In this document: positions 31,790 through 41,404 of the stretch, one piece after another | How the letters are laid out: every line of letters begins with the position of its first letter | Numbering within the stretch: the stretch's first letter is position 1 | DNA from: Flavobacterium album | GTDB taxonomy: Bacteria > Bacteroidota > Bacteroidia > Flavobacteriales > Flavobacteriaceae | NCBI RefSeq assembly: GCF_003096035.1 | Contig: NZ_CP029186.1 | Coordinates: 2,245,001-2,309,000, forward strand | Direction of reading: 5' to 3' | DNA length: 64,000 nucleotides | Translations under genes and position numbers: made by a program | The notes under the pieces: model-generated | Told to the model about the DNA's origin: nothing | What the model saw: only the letters and a program-made list of their open reading frames with translations | Database searches by the model: none

Positions 31790-32706
31790 AATATCTTAAT
31801 TCCGGTGGGGTTAATGGGCGAAACATGCAGTTCGAAAGGGATGCCCGTATCCTGTAAAACGGATGCCATGGCTTCGGCTGCTTTTTGTGCAGTTTGCACC
31901 CCTCTTGACAGCGCAAATACCGATGGCCCCGAGCCTGAAATGCCACCGCCAAGTGCCCCTGCACTCATGGCTGCGACTTTTATCTCCTTAAATTTCGGTA
32001 TAAGTATATAACGGACCGGCTCTACCAGCTCGTCATGCAGGCTGCGGCCTATCAGGTTATAATCATTTGTATACAGCCCGCTGATAAGCCCGGCAATATT
32101 CCCACATTGTACCGTGGCTTTTTTCAGGGTGATATTTTCCCGGATTACCGACCGTGCATCCATAGTCTTCAACTCTATCTGCGGATGGATCACGGTGGCA
32201 TACAGTTCTTCCGGCGCATCTATCTTTATGATGTCCAGTGGTTCATAGCTGCGTATCAGCGTGAAGCCTCCTAAGAGGGCAGGGGCTACATTGTCGGCAT
32301 GGGCGCTGCCGCTGGCCAGTTTTTCGCCCTGCATAGCAAAAGGAACAAGTTCTTTATTGGACAACGGACTGCCAAGCAAATGGTTGATGGCAAATACCGC
32401 ACCTGCCGCACTGGCCGCACTGCTGCCTATACCGCTACCCGCCTTTATATTTTTTTTAATGCTTATCTCAAAGCCGTGATCGGGCTGCAGGTGTTCCAGC
32501 AATGCCAGCGCTGCCACGCCCCCCACATTTTTTTCTGCGACAAGCGGAAGGTCGGCACCAATGATCTCTTTAATCTTCACTCCTTTTGGGCAGGCAGTGT
32601 TAATAGTCATCTCATCGCCTACGCTGTCCAGGCAAAGGCCCAGCACATCGAAACCGCAGGAAACATTAGCTATCGTAGCCGGGCTGAATATACTTATCCT
32701 GTTCAT
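31786..32706 (-). CDS. thrB: Homoserine kinase
   Basis: GHMP kinase phosphorylating homoserine. ATIANVSCGFDVLGLCLD at the N-terminus, ATP loop KAGSGIGSSAASAAGAVFAIN (motif 2), and GISGSGPSVFAL near the C-terminus. I take the ATG at 32706 (306 residues, MNRISIFSPATIANV), five bases past the thrA stop; a reading from 32724 adds six residues and overlaps thrA. Middle gene of thrABC. Confidence 0.95.
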   Translation of the reverse strand: MNRISIFSPATIANVSCGFDVLGLCLDSVGDEMTINTACPKGVKIKEIIGADLPLVAEKNVGGVAALALLEHLQPDHGFEISIKKNIKAGSGIGSSAASAAGAVFAINHLLGSPLSNKELVPFAMQGEKLASGSAHADNVAPALLGGFTLIRSYEPLDIIKIDAPEELYATVIHPQIELKTMDARSVIRENITLKKATVQCGNIAGLISGLYTNDYNLIGRSLHDELVEPVRYILIPKFKEIKVAAMSAGALGGGISGSGPSVFALSRGVQTAQKAAEAMASVLQDTGIPFELHVSPINPTGIKIL

Positions 32707-32710
32707 AGTC

Positions 32711-35158
32711 TTATTTGTTGCCAATGCGTATTATATCCGCAAAAATCCCCGAAGCTGTTACCGCCGATCCTGCACCGGCACCTTTTATAAGCAATGGCTG
32801 GTCGGCATAGCGGTCGGTGTAGAACAGCACAATATTATCCTTGCCTTCCAGGTTGTAGAAAGGATGGCCCTGCGGGATGAACTGCAATCCCACATTGGCT
32901 TTTCCGTCTTCGAATGATGCAACGAACTTCAGCCTTGAACCTTCGGCGGATGCCTTTTTATAAAGGTCGTTAAAGTGCCCGGCATGCGTTTTCAGCGATT
33001 CAAAAAAGTCATCAACACTTGTGGTATCAAGGCTTTCCTGTGGCAGGAATGAACGGTTCTCTATATCGTCAATCTCCATTTCGTAGCCACTTTCGCGAAT
33101 GAGTATTACCAGCTTACGCTTCACATCGATGCCGCTCAGGTCGATCTTCGGGTCGGGCTCGGTGTAGCCTTCCGCCTGTGCCTGCTTCACGACATCATAA
33201 AAAGAATTCTCCTCATTAAAGTTATTGAAAATAAAATTAAGGCTTCCCGAAAGCACCGCCTGTATTTTGTGCACACGGTCACCCGAAGCTACCAGATTCT
33301 TCAATGTGTCAATTATCGGCAGTCCGGCACCTACATTCGTCTCAAACAAAAATGGCGCATTGTACTGCCTTGACAGGCTTTTCAGGTTTTTATAGTTCGC
33401 ATATTCAGAGGCGCAGGCCACTTTATTGCAGGTCACCACGGCAATGCTGTTCTTCAGGTAGTCGGCATAGGTGGCGGCTACCTCATCACTGGCGGTATTA
33501 TCTACAAAAATACTGTTGCGCAGGTTGAGCCTTTTTATCTCACTGATAAAGTCAACGGGATTGGCAGCCGCGCCATCCGCTATGAGGCTTTTCCAGTCTT
33601 TCAGGTCGATGTCGTCCTCATCTGTATGCATTTTTTTAGAGTTGGCAAGCCCGATAACGCGCACGCTCATCTTCAGGTTGTCTTTCAGGTATTTCTTCTG
33701 CGCGCGTAACTGTTCAAGAAAAATACTGCCTACATTCCCCACGCCCATAACGAACAGGTTGAGCTGTACGATGTTTTCTTCAAAAAAGGTTTCGTGCAGG
33801 CTGTTCAGGGCTTTCTTCACATCCTTGCTGTCAATAACCGCGGAGATGTTCCTTTCGGATGCGCCCTGTGCGATGGCGCGAATATTGATATTATTTTTCC
33901 CAAGGGTGCTGAACATCCTGCCGCTGAGTCCCTGGTGGTTCTTCATGTTCTCGCCAACAACTGCAATGATGGAAAGGCCGCTTTCCAGTATCGCCGGCTT
34001 TATTTTTTGCTGCTGTATTTCAAAGCGGAATTCCTCATCAATAACCAATTTTGCTTTTTTAGATTCCGCTTCCACAATGCCAAGGCAGATGGAATGCTCC
34101 GATGATGCCTGCGTGATGAAAATAACGTTGATGCCTTCTTTGGAAATCACTTCAAACAGGCGTTTGGAAAATCCTGCCACGCCTACCATGCCGGGGCCTT
34201 CGATGGTTATTAGCGTAATACCGTCGATATTGCTGATGCCTTTTATAGGGTTGCAGCTTTTGGCCTCCGGATTTTTACGAATAATGCTTCCGGGGGCATC
34301 GGGCTCAAAAGTATTTTTTATATGGAGGGTAATATTTTTATTCAGTATCGGCTGGATGGTTGGCGGGTAAAGCACCTTGGCACCAAAATGAGACAGTTCC
34401 ATCGCTTCTTCAAAAGTAATGTCATGTATCGGTTCGGCCTGCTTAACGAGTTTTGGGTTGGCGGTGTAGATGCCGTTCACGTCCGTCCATATTTCCAGTG
34501 AAGGCACATCCAGCGCCGCGGCCACTATAGCTGCGGTATAATCGCTGCCGCCACGCCCCAGGGTAGTGGTATGCCCGTCTTCCGACTCAGCAATGAAGCC
34601 CGGCATTATAGTTATGGCGGCCTTATTTTTATCGAAATAATGCTGCAGCAAAAGGTTGCTCATTTCAAAATTTACCACGGCTTTACCAAAGCGGCTGTTG
34701 GTCTTTATCAACTCACGGCTGTCGGCCAAAGCGCAACTTTCGCCCTGTGCTTTCAATGCTTCGGAAATGATATAGGAAGAAAGCACTTCGCCGAACGACA
34801 GTACCAGGTCTTTGGTGCGTTCGGAAAGTTCGCCCAGCAGGAAGCAGCCATCCAGCAATGTTTCCAAGTGGTTGAGTATTCGTTTGGCATGGCTCAAAAT
34901 GCCGCTCTGTCCTGTCGCGGGTAGCAATTGTCGTATGGCTTCCAGATGGCGCTCCTCGATCTCTGCAAGGAGGCTGCGGTAATTTTCGTTCTTATGGGAA
35001 GCTTCCGTTGCCGCCGAAAGGAGCAGGTCGGTTACGCCGCCCAGTGCGGAGACCACAACGATAAGCGACTGGCTTTTTTTGTTTTTAATGATGGCAATGC
35101 ATTGCGACATGCTGTCGGCATTGGCTACCGAAGTACCGCCGAATTTTATGATATTCAT
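32711..35158 (-). CDS. thrA: Bifunctional aspartate kinase / homoserine dehydrogenase
   Basis: 815 residues: aspartate kinase (about 1-290, KFGGTSVAN and GRGGSDYTAAIVAAAL), two ACT-like regulatory domains (about 310-460, MVGVAGFSKRLFEVISKEGINVIFITQASSEHS and SGRMFSTLGKNNINIRAIAQGASERNISAVI) and NAD(P)-dependent homoserine dehydrogenase (about 465-815, MGVGNVGSIFLEQL and the substrate region EGYTEPDPKIDLSG). It catalyses the first and third steps of threonine/methionine synthesis. Threonine feedback through the ACT pair is known for this family. The upstream leader suggests extra control at expression level. Confidence 0.95.
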   Translation of the reverse strand: MNIIKFGGTSVANADSMSQCIAIIKNKKSQSLIVVVSALGGVTDLLLSAATEASHKNENYRSLLAEIEERHLEAIRQLLPATGQSGILSHAKRILNHLETLLDGCFLLGELSERTKDLVLSFGEVLSSYIISEALKAQGESCALADSRELIKTNSRFGKAVVNFEMSNLLLQHYFDKNKAAITIMPGFIAESEDGHTTTLGRGGSDYTAAIVAAALDVPSLEIWTDVNGIYTANPKLVKQAEPIHDITFEEAMELSHFGAKVLYPPTIQPILNKNITLHIKNTFEPDAPGSIIRKNPEAKSCNPIKGISNIDGITLITIEGPGMVGVAGFSKRLFEVISKEGINVIFITQASSEHSICLGIVEAESKKAKLVIDEEFRFEIQQQKIKPAILESGLSIIAVVGENMKNHQGLSGRMFSTLGKNNINIRAIAQGASERNISAVIDSKDVKKALNSLHETFFEENIVQLNLFVMGVGNVGSIFLEQLRAQKKYLKDNLKMSVRVIGLANSKKMHTDEDDIDLKDWKSLIADGAAANPVDFISEIKRLNLRNSIFVDNTASDEVAATYADYLKNSIAVVTCNKVACASEYANYKNLKSLSRQYNAPFLFETNVGAGLPIIDTLKNLVASGDRVHKIQAVLSGSLNFIFNNFNEENSFYDVVKQAQAEGYTEPDPKIDLSGIDVKRKLVILIRESGYEMEIDDIENRSFLPQESLDTTSVDDFFESLKTHAGHFNDLYKKASAEGSRLKFVASFEDGKANVGLQFIPQGHPFYNLEGKDNIVLFYTDRYADQPLLIKGAGAGSAVTASGIFADIIRIGNK

Positions 35159-35199
35159 GAACTATTTTTTTAAGGTAAGCAATAACGGCAAGGGCCTTT

Positions 35200-35219
35200 T
35201 GTCATTCCTATGGGAATGA
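35200..35219. other. Hairpin between thr leader and thrA
   Basis: GTCATTCC-CATA-GGAATGAC on the minus strand, perfect 8-bp stem. It is not followed by a T run on that strand, so it is not a clear terminator; a structural part of the leader is possible, or a fragment of the GTCATTC palindrome family. Confidence 0.5.
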
Positions 35220-35245
35220 CCAACAAAATGGATTATATGTAGAAA

Positions 35246-35350
35246 TTATACCCCGAACGGGGTAGTAGTTGTAGTAGTTGTCGTAACAGAAGCCGCAAAC
35301 CCTGTAGTAAGGTTTGTAGTAGTTAAATATTTGTTGCTGTTACGTATCAT
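35246..35350 (-). CDS. thrL: Threonine-rich leader peptide of the thrABC operon
   Basis: 34-codon reading frame, start ATG 35350, stop 35246. Thirteen of 34 residues are Thr: residues 10-12, 15-16 and a run of eight at 23-30 (codons ACG, ACA and ACT with a final ACC), ending PFGV. This is the expected form of a threonine leader peptide preceding thrA, as in E. coli thrL. The stop codon sits in the 3' part of a small hairpin UACCCC-GUUC-GGGGUA. A strong promoter (35358-35386) sits so close that translation of this peptide would begin at or within a few bases of the mRNA 5' end. Only one Ile codon is present, so control should be by threonine, not isoleucine. Confidence 0.75.
   Translation of the reverse strand: MIRNSNKYLTTTNLTTGFAASVTTTTTTTTPFGV
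35249..35264 (-). promoter_or_regulatory. Hairpin at the end of the thr leader reading frame
   Basis: TACCCC-GTTC-GGGGTA (minus strand), followed by TAATTTCT. A weak terminator-like hairpin at the end of the Thr run. Whether it terminates transcription or only pauses polymerase cannot be decided from sequence. Confidence 0.4.
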
Positions 35351-35357
35351 ATACAGG

Positions 35358-35386
35358 CAAATGTAATAAATTTACGTAGCGGCAAA
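35358..35386 (-). promoter_or_regulatory. Promoter of thrL-thrABC
   Basis: Minus-strand TTTG (35383-35386), spacer of exactly 17 bases, TACATTTG (35358-35365): an ideal TTTG-N17-TAnnTTTG promoter. The predicted RNA start is near 35352-35354, two to four bases before the leader ATG. Confidence 0.75.
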
Positions 35387-35440
35387 CATCGCCATACCAC
35401 TTTTGCGAAATATTTATAAATCACTGTCTATCACTAAAGG

Positions 35441-36940
35441 ATGAAAATTTTTAGCGTGTCAAAAATCAGGGAAGCTGACGAAATTACAATTTCCCGTCAG
35501 GGTATAACTACAGGCGAACTGATGGAGAGGGCCGGTACCGAAGCGTATTTATGGCTTAAAAAACGATTTCCGGATAAAGAGACCGTTTTCCATGTGTTTT
35601 GCGGGAAGGGAAATAACGGCGGCGACGGACTGGTAGTGGCGCGATTGCTGCACAAGGATAATTATAAAGTAATAGTAGATATCGTAGAAGGCACAGGAAA
35701 CCCTTCGGAAGATTTTACTGCCAATCTGGAAAAACTGGACGAAAACAACCTTGCCTGCAATACCAACGAAATTTATGAATATAAAAAACATAAGATCGTA
35801 TTCCTCGATGCTATTTTCGGCATAGGCCTTAACCGCGAAGTGGGCGCTGAAGCAAAGGCAGTAATAGAAAGAATTAACAACAGCGGGGCAAAGATCATCT
35901 CCATTGATGTACCTTCGGGTATGTTCATGGACAGGAAGAGCGAACTGGCTGTCCATTCAGATATCGTGCTTACATTCCAGTTCACCAAACTTGCTTTTTA
36001 CCTGGCTGGGAATTGCAATTTCATCAAAGAAATAAAAGTACTCGATATTGGCCTTGATAAAGATTTTATAGCAAACGAGCCCACCCAATACTTCCTGACC
36101 GACAGGGCCGAAGCTCACCAGCGCTATCGCCCCGTGCCTTCCCATGCGCATAAAGGGATTCAGGGGCATGCACTCATAATCGGCGGCAGTTATGGGAAGA
36201 TAGGGGCCGTGGCATTATCATCCAAAGCAGCGCTTAAGTCGGGTTGCGGATTGGTAACAGCCTATATCCCAAAGTGCGGCTATTCTATAGTACAGACTAC
36301 ATTTCCCGAGGCCATGGTACTGACAAGCGGTGAGGAGCATATCGACAGCATTACGTTTGATATTGAACCAAAAGCTATCGGTATCGGCATGGGGTTAGGG
36401 CAGCACCCCGAAACGCAGCAGGCCGTGCTGGAGTTTTTAAAACACCAGAAAATGCCGATGGTTATTGATGCCGATGCATTGAATATCCTGTCATATAACA
36501 AGGAGTGGCTCAATATGCTGCCGGAAAATACGATACTTACCCCACATCCAAAAGAACTCGAACGCCTGATGGGTTCGTGGGAGGATGATTTCGAGAAAAT
36601 GGAAAAAATCCGGGCATTCGCCAAAGAGCACAAGATCATACTGGTGGCTAAGGATGCTTTTACCATCGTGGCCTGCAACGATACGGTGCACATCAATTCT
36701 ACCGGCAATGCAGCCTTGGCTACAGGAGGCAGCGGCGATGTGCTCACCGGTATCATTACAGGACTGCTTGCACAATCGTACAGCCCTGCCGATGCCGCGA
36801 TCTTCGGAGTGTACCTGCACGGGCTTTCTGCCGACATTGGCGTATGCGATACAAGCAAACAGGCTTTCATAGCCTCAGACATCATTAATTACCTCGGTGC
36901 CGCTTATCTTAAAATAGAAGCAGAAAAAATGCAGCGGTAA
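35441..36940 (+). CDS. nnr: Bifunctional NAD(P)HX epimerase/dehydratase
   Basis: 499 residues repairing hydrated NAD(P)H. N-terminal epimerase (about 1-215, [17 protein letters not shown]) and C-terminal ADP/ATP-dependent dehydratase (about 225-495, [55 protein letters not shown] and [20 protein letters not shown]). Cytoplasmic housekeeping enzyme divergent from the thr operon. Its own promoter boxes are not obvious. Confidence 0.93.
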   Translation: MKIFSVSKIREADEITISRQGITTGELMERAGTEAYLWLKKRFPDKETVFHVFCGKGNNGGDGLVVARLLHKDNYKVIVDIVEGTGNPSEDFTANLEKLDENNLACNTNEIYEYKKHKIVFLDAIFGIGLNREVGAEAKAVIERINNSGAKIISIDVPSGMFMDRKSELAVHSDIVLTFQFTKLAFYLAGNCNFIKEIKVLDIGLDKDFIANEPTQYFLTDRAEAHQRYRPVPSHAHKGIQGHALIIGGSYGKIGAVALSSKAALKSGCGLVTAYIPKCGYSIVQTTFPEAMVLTSGEEHIDSITFDIEPKAIGIGMGLGQHPETQQAVLEFLKHQKMPMVIDADALNILSYNKEWLNMLPENTILTPHPKELERLMGSWEDDFEKMEKIRAFAKEHKIILVAKDAFTIVACNDTVHINSTGNAALATGGSGDVLTGIITGLLAQSYSPADAAIFGVYLHGLSADIGVCDTSKQAFIASDIINYLGAAYLKIEAEKMQR

Positions 36941-36963
36941 AGTCAATAAATCTTACGCATAAA

Positions 36964-36990
36964 AAAACCGCAGCGTAACACTGCGGTTTT
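36964..36990. terminator. Bidirectional terminator between nnr and the T9SS gene
   Basis: AAAACCGCAG and CTGCGGTTTT arms around CGTAACA, with A and T runs on both sides. Confidence 0.85.
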
Positions 36991-37009
36991 AACTATAAAA
37001 AGTGGTTGG

Positions 37010-40000
37010 TTATTTTTTTACCATTTTCAGTATTTTAGTATAAGTTCCCTGTGAAACAATTACAGAGTAAATACCCGCGGCATAATTCTCACCGATTTTC
37101 ATATCTGAAAGCTCTGCAGGAGATACCATACGGTTTTCAAGAATCTTACCTGCGATGTCATATGCCTGTATTGTTACAGGATCATCGCTTTGTGTTTCCA
37201 ATGCAAGTGTGAAAGATGTTTCATACGGGTTAGGAAAAGCTTTAAGCTCACGTACAAATCCCAAGTCAGCATCTTCATCATTTGCCATATTCTGTCTTGT
37301 TCCCGAAGAAGGTGTAGAAACCTCGCATGAAGGCCCGTATGGCCCGTAAACGCCGTCTATCATTACGGCTACTTCAACCGTGTAGGTGGTGTTGTACGAA
37401 TAAGACGGTAGCATTTTTATCCTGAAATTCCTTGTTGGCCAGTCAACCATATCTACTGTAGCCCCATTAGTTACCCTGAAACGGTAGCCTTCGGCAAGTG
37501 CTACCTCATTGGCATAAACGTTGGTACCAAAGCCGGCAACTGTAATACCGCAATCCTGCGCCCTCAGTTGCGTAAGTGGCGGGGCAGGAGTAGTAACAGT
37601 GCACGCAGGCCCGTATGATCCGTACACACCGCCAACACTCACAGCTACTTCTACCGTATAAACGGTGCTGTATTGGTAGGATGCCAATTGGTTTAGCCTG
37701 AAATAGCTGGCAGTGCCTTCTATGGTTTGCACATTAGCGCCATTGGCCACCCTGAAGCGGTAGCCCGTAACCGAAGGCACCGATGTGGCATAGAGATTCG
37801 TATTAAAGCCGGAAACAGTAATTCCGCACGACGCGCTGTTGAGCTGGGTATACTGTGCGGCAGGCGAGGTTACCGTACAATCAGGGCCATAATCACCATA
37901 GGATCCGTTATATTTTATTGCTACGTCTACCGTGTAGGTAGTGCCATATTGATAGGTTTCCAGCTGGTTTAGCCTGAAGTAGCTGTTGATGCCTTCAATT
38001 GTTTGTACATTGGAACCATTCACTACCCTGAAACGATAGCCTTCAGCCGATGATACGCTTGTGGCATTCAGGCTTGTGCTAAAGCTATCGACAGTACTGC
38101 CACAGGATACATTATTTAAGCTGGTGGTAGGAACCGGGGGAGCGGTAACAGTGCATGCCGCCCCATATGGCCCGTAAACACCATTAAAAGAGGTAGCGAC
38201 TTCTACAGTATAAATAACCCCATATTGATAGGAAGAAAGCATATCTAACCTGAAATGGTTAATATCCCTGTTTATGATTTGCACATTGGCCCCATTGGTT
38301 ACTTTAAAACGATAGCTTTCGGCCAGATAAACCGTATTGGCAAGCAAAGGCGTATCAAAGCTTGGTAATGTGATACCACAGGATTCGGTTTTCAGTTGGG
38401 TCAGGGGATATGGAGGAGCGGTAACCGTACATGAATTTCCGTAAGCCCCATAAACTCCATTGATCCTGGCAGCTACTTCTACAGTGTAGGTCACGGCATA
38501 CTGATAGTTTGACAGTTGGTTGAGCCTGAAGTAAAACTGCCCGTTAGTTATTATTTGTACGTCGGTCCCATTAGTTACCCTGAAACGATAAGCCTCCGCC
38601 TGGTTTACTGCATTGGCGTATATGCCATAATTGAATCCCTGAATGGTCGTATTGCAGAATCCGGAATTTAGCTGGGTCAAAGGAATAGGAGGCGATGTAA
38701 CAGTACATGTGGGGCCGTAAGGACCATAAACGCCATTTACTTTTACGGAGACAGCTACTTCATAGGCCGTTACGTAGTTATACTCAGCCAGCTGATTCAG
38801 CCTGAAAGAGTTATCGGGCCTGTCTACAGTTTGGACATATGTCCCGGCAGTTACCCTGAATCTATAGCCTTCTGCCAGTGGTACAGCGTTAGCAAAGATA
38901 CCGGTGCTAAAGCTGGCAACTGTAGTTCCGCAATCCTGCGGCCTTAACTGCGTCACAGGCGGGGCAGGAGTCGCCACGGTACATGAGGGCCCGTAACCGC
39001 TCCATACATCATTGATCTTTACAGCTACGTCAATACTATATGTTGTATTGTAGGCATAGGAAGGCAGCATGTTTATGCGGAATATATTATTATTCCGGAC
39101 AACAGTAGTAGTGGCAGTGCCATCATACACCCTGAATCGGTATTCCTGTACAGCAGGTACGGGAATGGCAGCCAGGTCATCTGTAAACTGCGCTATGGTT
39201 ATACCGCAATAGGCAGGTGCAAGTTTTACAGGAGGTGTTGTAACGGTGCATGGTGTGCCATATTCGCCCCATTCGTCATTAATCTTCATAGCTACATCAA
39301 TAGTGTACGTTGTATTGTAGGTGTAAGAAGGCAGCATATTCATGCGGAATATAGTATCATTCCGGGTCACAATATTCGTAAGGGTACCATCAGTTACCCT
39401 GAAGCGGTATTGCTGTGCTGTCTCAACCGGTGTGGCAGCAAGGTTATCGCTAAACTGCGCTATTGTTATGCCGCAATATTCGGGTGCAAGCTGGGTTGTC
39501 TGCGGGCAGTTTTCACAAATGGGGGGTGTTGTAACGGTACATGCTGTGCCATAATCGCTCCACTGGTCTGCAACCTTTACGGCCACATCAATAGTATAGG
39601 TCGTGTTATAGCTATACGATGGCAGCATATCTATCCGAAATACAGTATCATTCCTGGTGACGGTATTGGTAGTGGTGCCATCGGATGCCCTGAAACGGTA
39701 TTGTTGTGCATTCGCTACTGCTAGTGCGGCAAGGTTATCACTAAAGTCTGCTATGGTAATGTTACAATAGGCAGGTGCAAGCTGTGTGAGCGTACAACTT
39801 GCACAGGCTGCTTCTATAAACTTCATTACCGTGGCTTTACCACCGTTTGCTCCATCACTATACCCTACATAAGCGGTCCCTGATGCGTTAAATGCCAGGG
39901 AGGTTCCTACTGCCGCACCTGCGGAAAATCCGGGTGTTCCTAAATACTCCCATGATGTTCCGTTAAATTTCATTACCGAAGCTTTAAAGCTATTGCTTTG

Positions 40001-40912
40001 ATCCTGAAAAGCTACATTAGGATTGCCTGAAAGGTCAAACATGAGGGAAGGCGAATATGCGGCGGCACCGGTAAATCCGGCAGTTCCTACATTTACCCAT
40101 GAAGCTCCGTTAAACTTCATCACTGTGGCTTTATTATTGTTAGCTACATCGGTGTAAGCCACATAGGGAACATCATTCGCATTAAAGGTAAGATCTATTT
40201 GTCGTACTTCTCCTGCCGAGAATTCGGTTGCACCGACTGCCTGCCATGAAGTTCCGTTAAATTTCATTACTGTAAGTTTATGTACAACCATGTATTCGGA
40301 TGTTTCATAAGCCAGATAGGGAGTACCGGCGGAATCAACGGCAAGGGAAGTACCGGATAAATCCGTATCACTGTTATCTCCAAGAGAAAATCCGGGAATG
40401 CCTACATATTCCCAGGAAGTTCCGTTAAACTTCATTACCGTAGCCCTCATACCATGGTTCCAGTCAGAAAACGCCACATAAGGCACATCATTGGCATCAA
40501 GGGTAAAAGAAAGGAAATCTCCTCCGTAAACGAATTGGGCAGGCCCTACACTTTCCCATGCAGTCCCGTTAAACTTCATCACAGTAGTTGTTTCCGATTC
40601 ACCTTCCCAATAGGCAACATAAGGAACTCCTTCGCTATCAATTTCAAGCGAGCACCAGTATGCAGCGCTTATCGAAAATCCGGGCTCCCCTACAATTTCC
40701 CAAGAGGTTCCGTTGAACTTCATAACGGTTGCTTTACCGTCATAGAGCGGATCCCAAAAGGCTACATAAGGGTTGCCTGAAGGATCGAGGGCAAGGGAAT
40801 TATAGCTTGCCCCACCGGCCGAAAATCCCGGGCTGCCTACACTTTGCCAGGTCTGGGCCATGGCGGTTACTGCCGCAAAGAGCAGCATTACTAAAGTAAT
40901 TGCTTTTTTCAT
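37010..40912 (-). CDS. Large T9SS-exported repeat protein (beta-propeller plus Ig-like repeats)
   Basis: 1300 residues. Signal peptide (about 1-20, AVTAMAQ). Residues 21-370 hold seven repeats of about 48-55 residues, each SW..VG.PGFS....SL..D..G.PYVAY.D......ATVMKFNGT, matching the blade number of a seven-bladed propeller. Residues 375-1205 hold nine repeats of about 92 residues with CG.TI..F...L.A..V..A..YRFRV..G and YTVEVAV..NG.YG.YG..CTVT.P, fibronectin/Ig-like. The C-terminal 80 residues (LKAFPNPYETSFTLALE ... GIYSVIVSQGTYTKILKMVKK) are a type A T9SS sorting domain, so it is surface-bound or secreted. Adhesin or binding function is inferred. Confidence 0.88.
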   Translation of the reverse strand: MKKAITLVMLLFAAVTAMAQTWQSVGSPGFSAGGASYNSLALDPSGNPYVAFWDPLYDGKATVMKFNGTSWEIVGEPGFSISAAYWCSLEIDSEGVPYVAYWEGESETTTVMKFNGTAWESVGPAQFVYGGDFLSFTLDANDVPYVAFSDWNHGMRATVMKFNGTSWEYVGIPGFSLGDNSDTDLSGTSLAVDSAGTPYLAYETSEYMVVHKLTVMKFNGTSWQAVGATEFSAGEVRQIDLTFNANDVPYVAYTDVANNNKATVMKFNGASWVNVGTAGFTGAAAYSPSLMFDLSGNPNVAFQDQSNSFKASVMKFNGTSWEYLGTPGFSAGAAVGTSLAFNASGTAYVGYSDGANGGKATVMKFIEAACASCTLTQLAPAYCNITIADFSDNLAALAVANAQQYRFRASDGTTTNTVTRNDTVFRIDMLPSYSYNTTYTIDVAVKVADQWSDYGTACTVTTPPICENCPQTTQLAPEYCGITIAQFSDNLAATPVETAQQYRFRVTDGTLTNIVTRNDTIFRMNMLPSYTYNTTYTIDVAMKINDEWGEYGTPCTVTTPPVKLAPAYCGITIAQFTDDLAAIPVPAVQEYRFRVYDGTATTTVVRNNNIFRINMLPSYAYNTTYSIDVAVKINDVWSGYGPSCTVATPAPPVTQLRPQDCGTTVASFSTGIFANAVPLAEGYRFRVTAGTYVQTVDRPDNSFRLNQLAEYNYVTAYEVAVSVKVNGVYGPYGPTCTVTSPPIPLTQLNSGFCNTTIQGFNYGIYANAVNQAEAYRFRVTNGTDVQIITNGQFYFRLNQLSNYQYAVTYTVEVAARINGVYGAYGNSCTVTAPPYPLTQLKTESCGITLPSFDTPLLANTVYLAESYRFKVTNGANVQIINRDINHFRLDMLSSYQYGVIYTVEVATSFNGVYGPYGAACTVTAPPVPTTSLNNVSCGSTVDSFSTSLNATSVSSAEGYRFRVVNGSNVQTIEGINSYFRLNQLETYQYGTTYTVDVAIKYNGSYGDYGPDCTVTSPAAQYTQLNSASCGITVSGFNTNLYATSVPSVTGYRFRVANGANVQTIEGTASYFRLNQLASYQYSTVYTVEVAVSVGGVYGSYGPACTVTTPAPPLTQLRAQDCGITVAGFGTNVYANEVALAEGYRFRVTNGATVDMVDWPTRNFRIKMLPSYSYNTTYTVEVAVMIDGVYGPYGPSCEVSTPSSGTRQNMANDEDADLGFVRELKAFPNPYETSFTLALETQSDDPVTIQAYDIAGKILENRMVSPAELSDMKIGENYAAGIYSVIVSQGTYTKILKMVKK

Positions 40913-41404
40913 AGTTATTATAATTTAATTGGTTGCGTAGGTTATAAGTAGTCCGTCTGGCTGAAAACGGATGTAGTGTTTTTGAGGTAGTATAGGGTTG
41001 CAGAGTTTCTTTCATCACTTTAAAAATTTAAGTAGTATTATTGATGGCCTGGATATAAAAGGCAATTATTTCGTAGTTCGTTAGGAGGAAGTATTGGGTG
41101 TAATTCGAAAGGCTGGTCTAAAAATAAAGATTTTTAAATTGATTTTCAGTGATTTAAGTGTTTTGTCAATGCATTATCTATGTTTTTTTTGTGATTTTTT
41201 ACAATTAGTTATTTTGTAGCTAATAATTAATTGTACCGTAACTATTTATTCAAAAAATATAAAATCACTTCACGACATTTGGCGCGAAATTCAGGTATTC
41301 GAAATATTAGTATTCGAAAAAAATTCGCAGAAATGAAAAATTGCTAAAAATGTTGTTTTTTAACTATTGTTTATTGAATTTTGGAGTCTCAAATCAATCA
41401 TCTG
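40913..41404. other. Long AT-rich intergenic region without recognised gene
   Basis: 492 bases between divergent genes. No reading frame with coding character, no clear TAnnTTTG promoter on either strand. Two TTCGAA sites 15 bases apart lie near 41300-41320. It presumably contains the promoters of the T9SS gene and hutH. Confidence 0.5.

Noticed and set aside
37010..40912. CRISPR-like repeats in the adhesin gene
   Set aside because: The regular repeats are coding (92-residue period) and diverged, with no short identical repeats and unique spacers.
41381..41404. TTG start for hutH
   Set aside because: The extension adds eight residues not expected in the family; the ATG at 41405 begins the conserved N-terminus.
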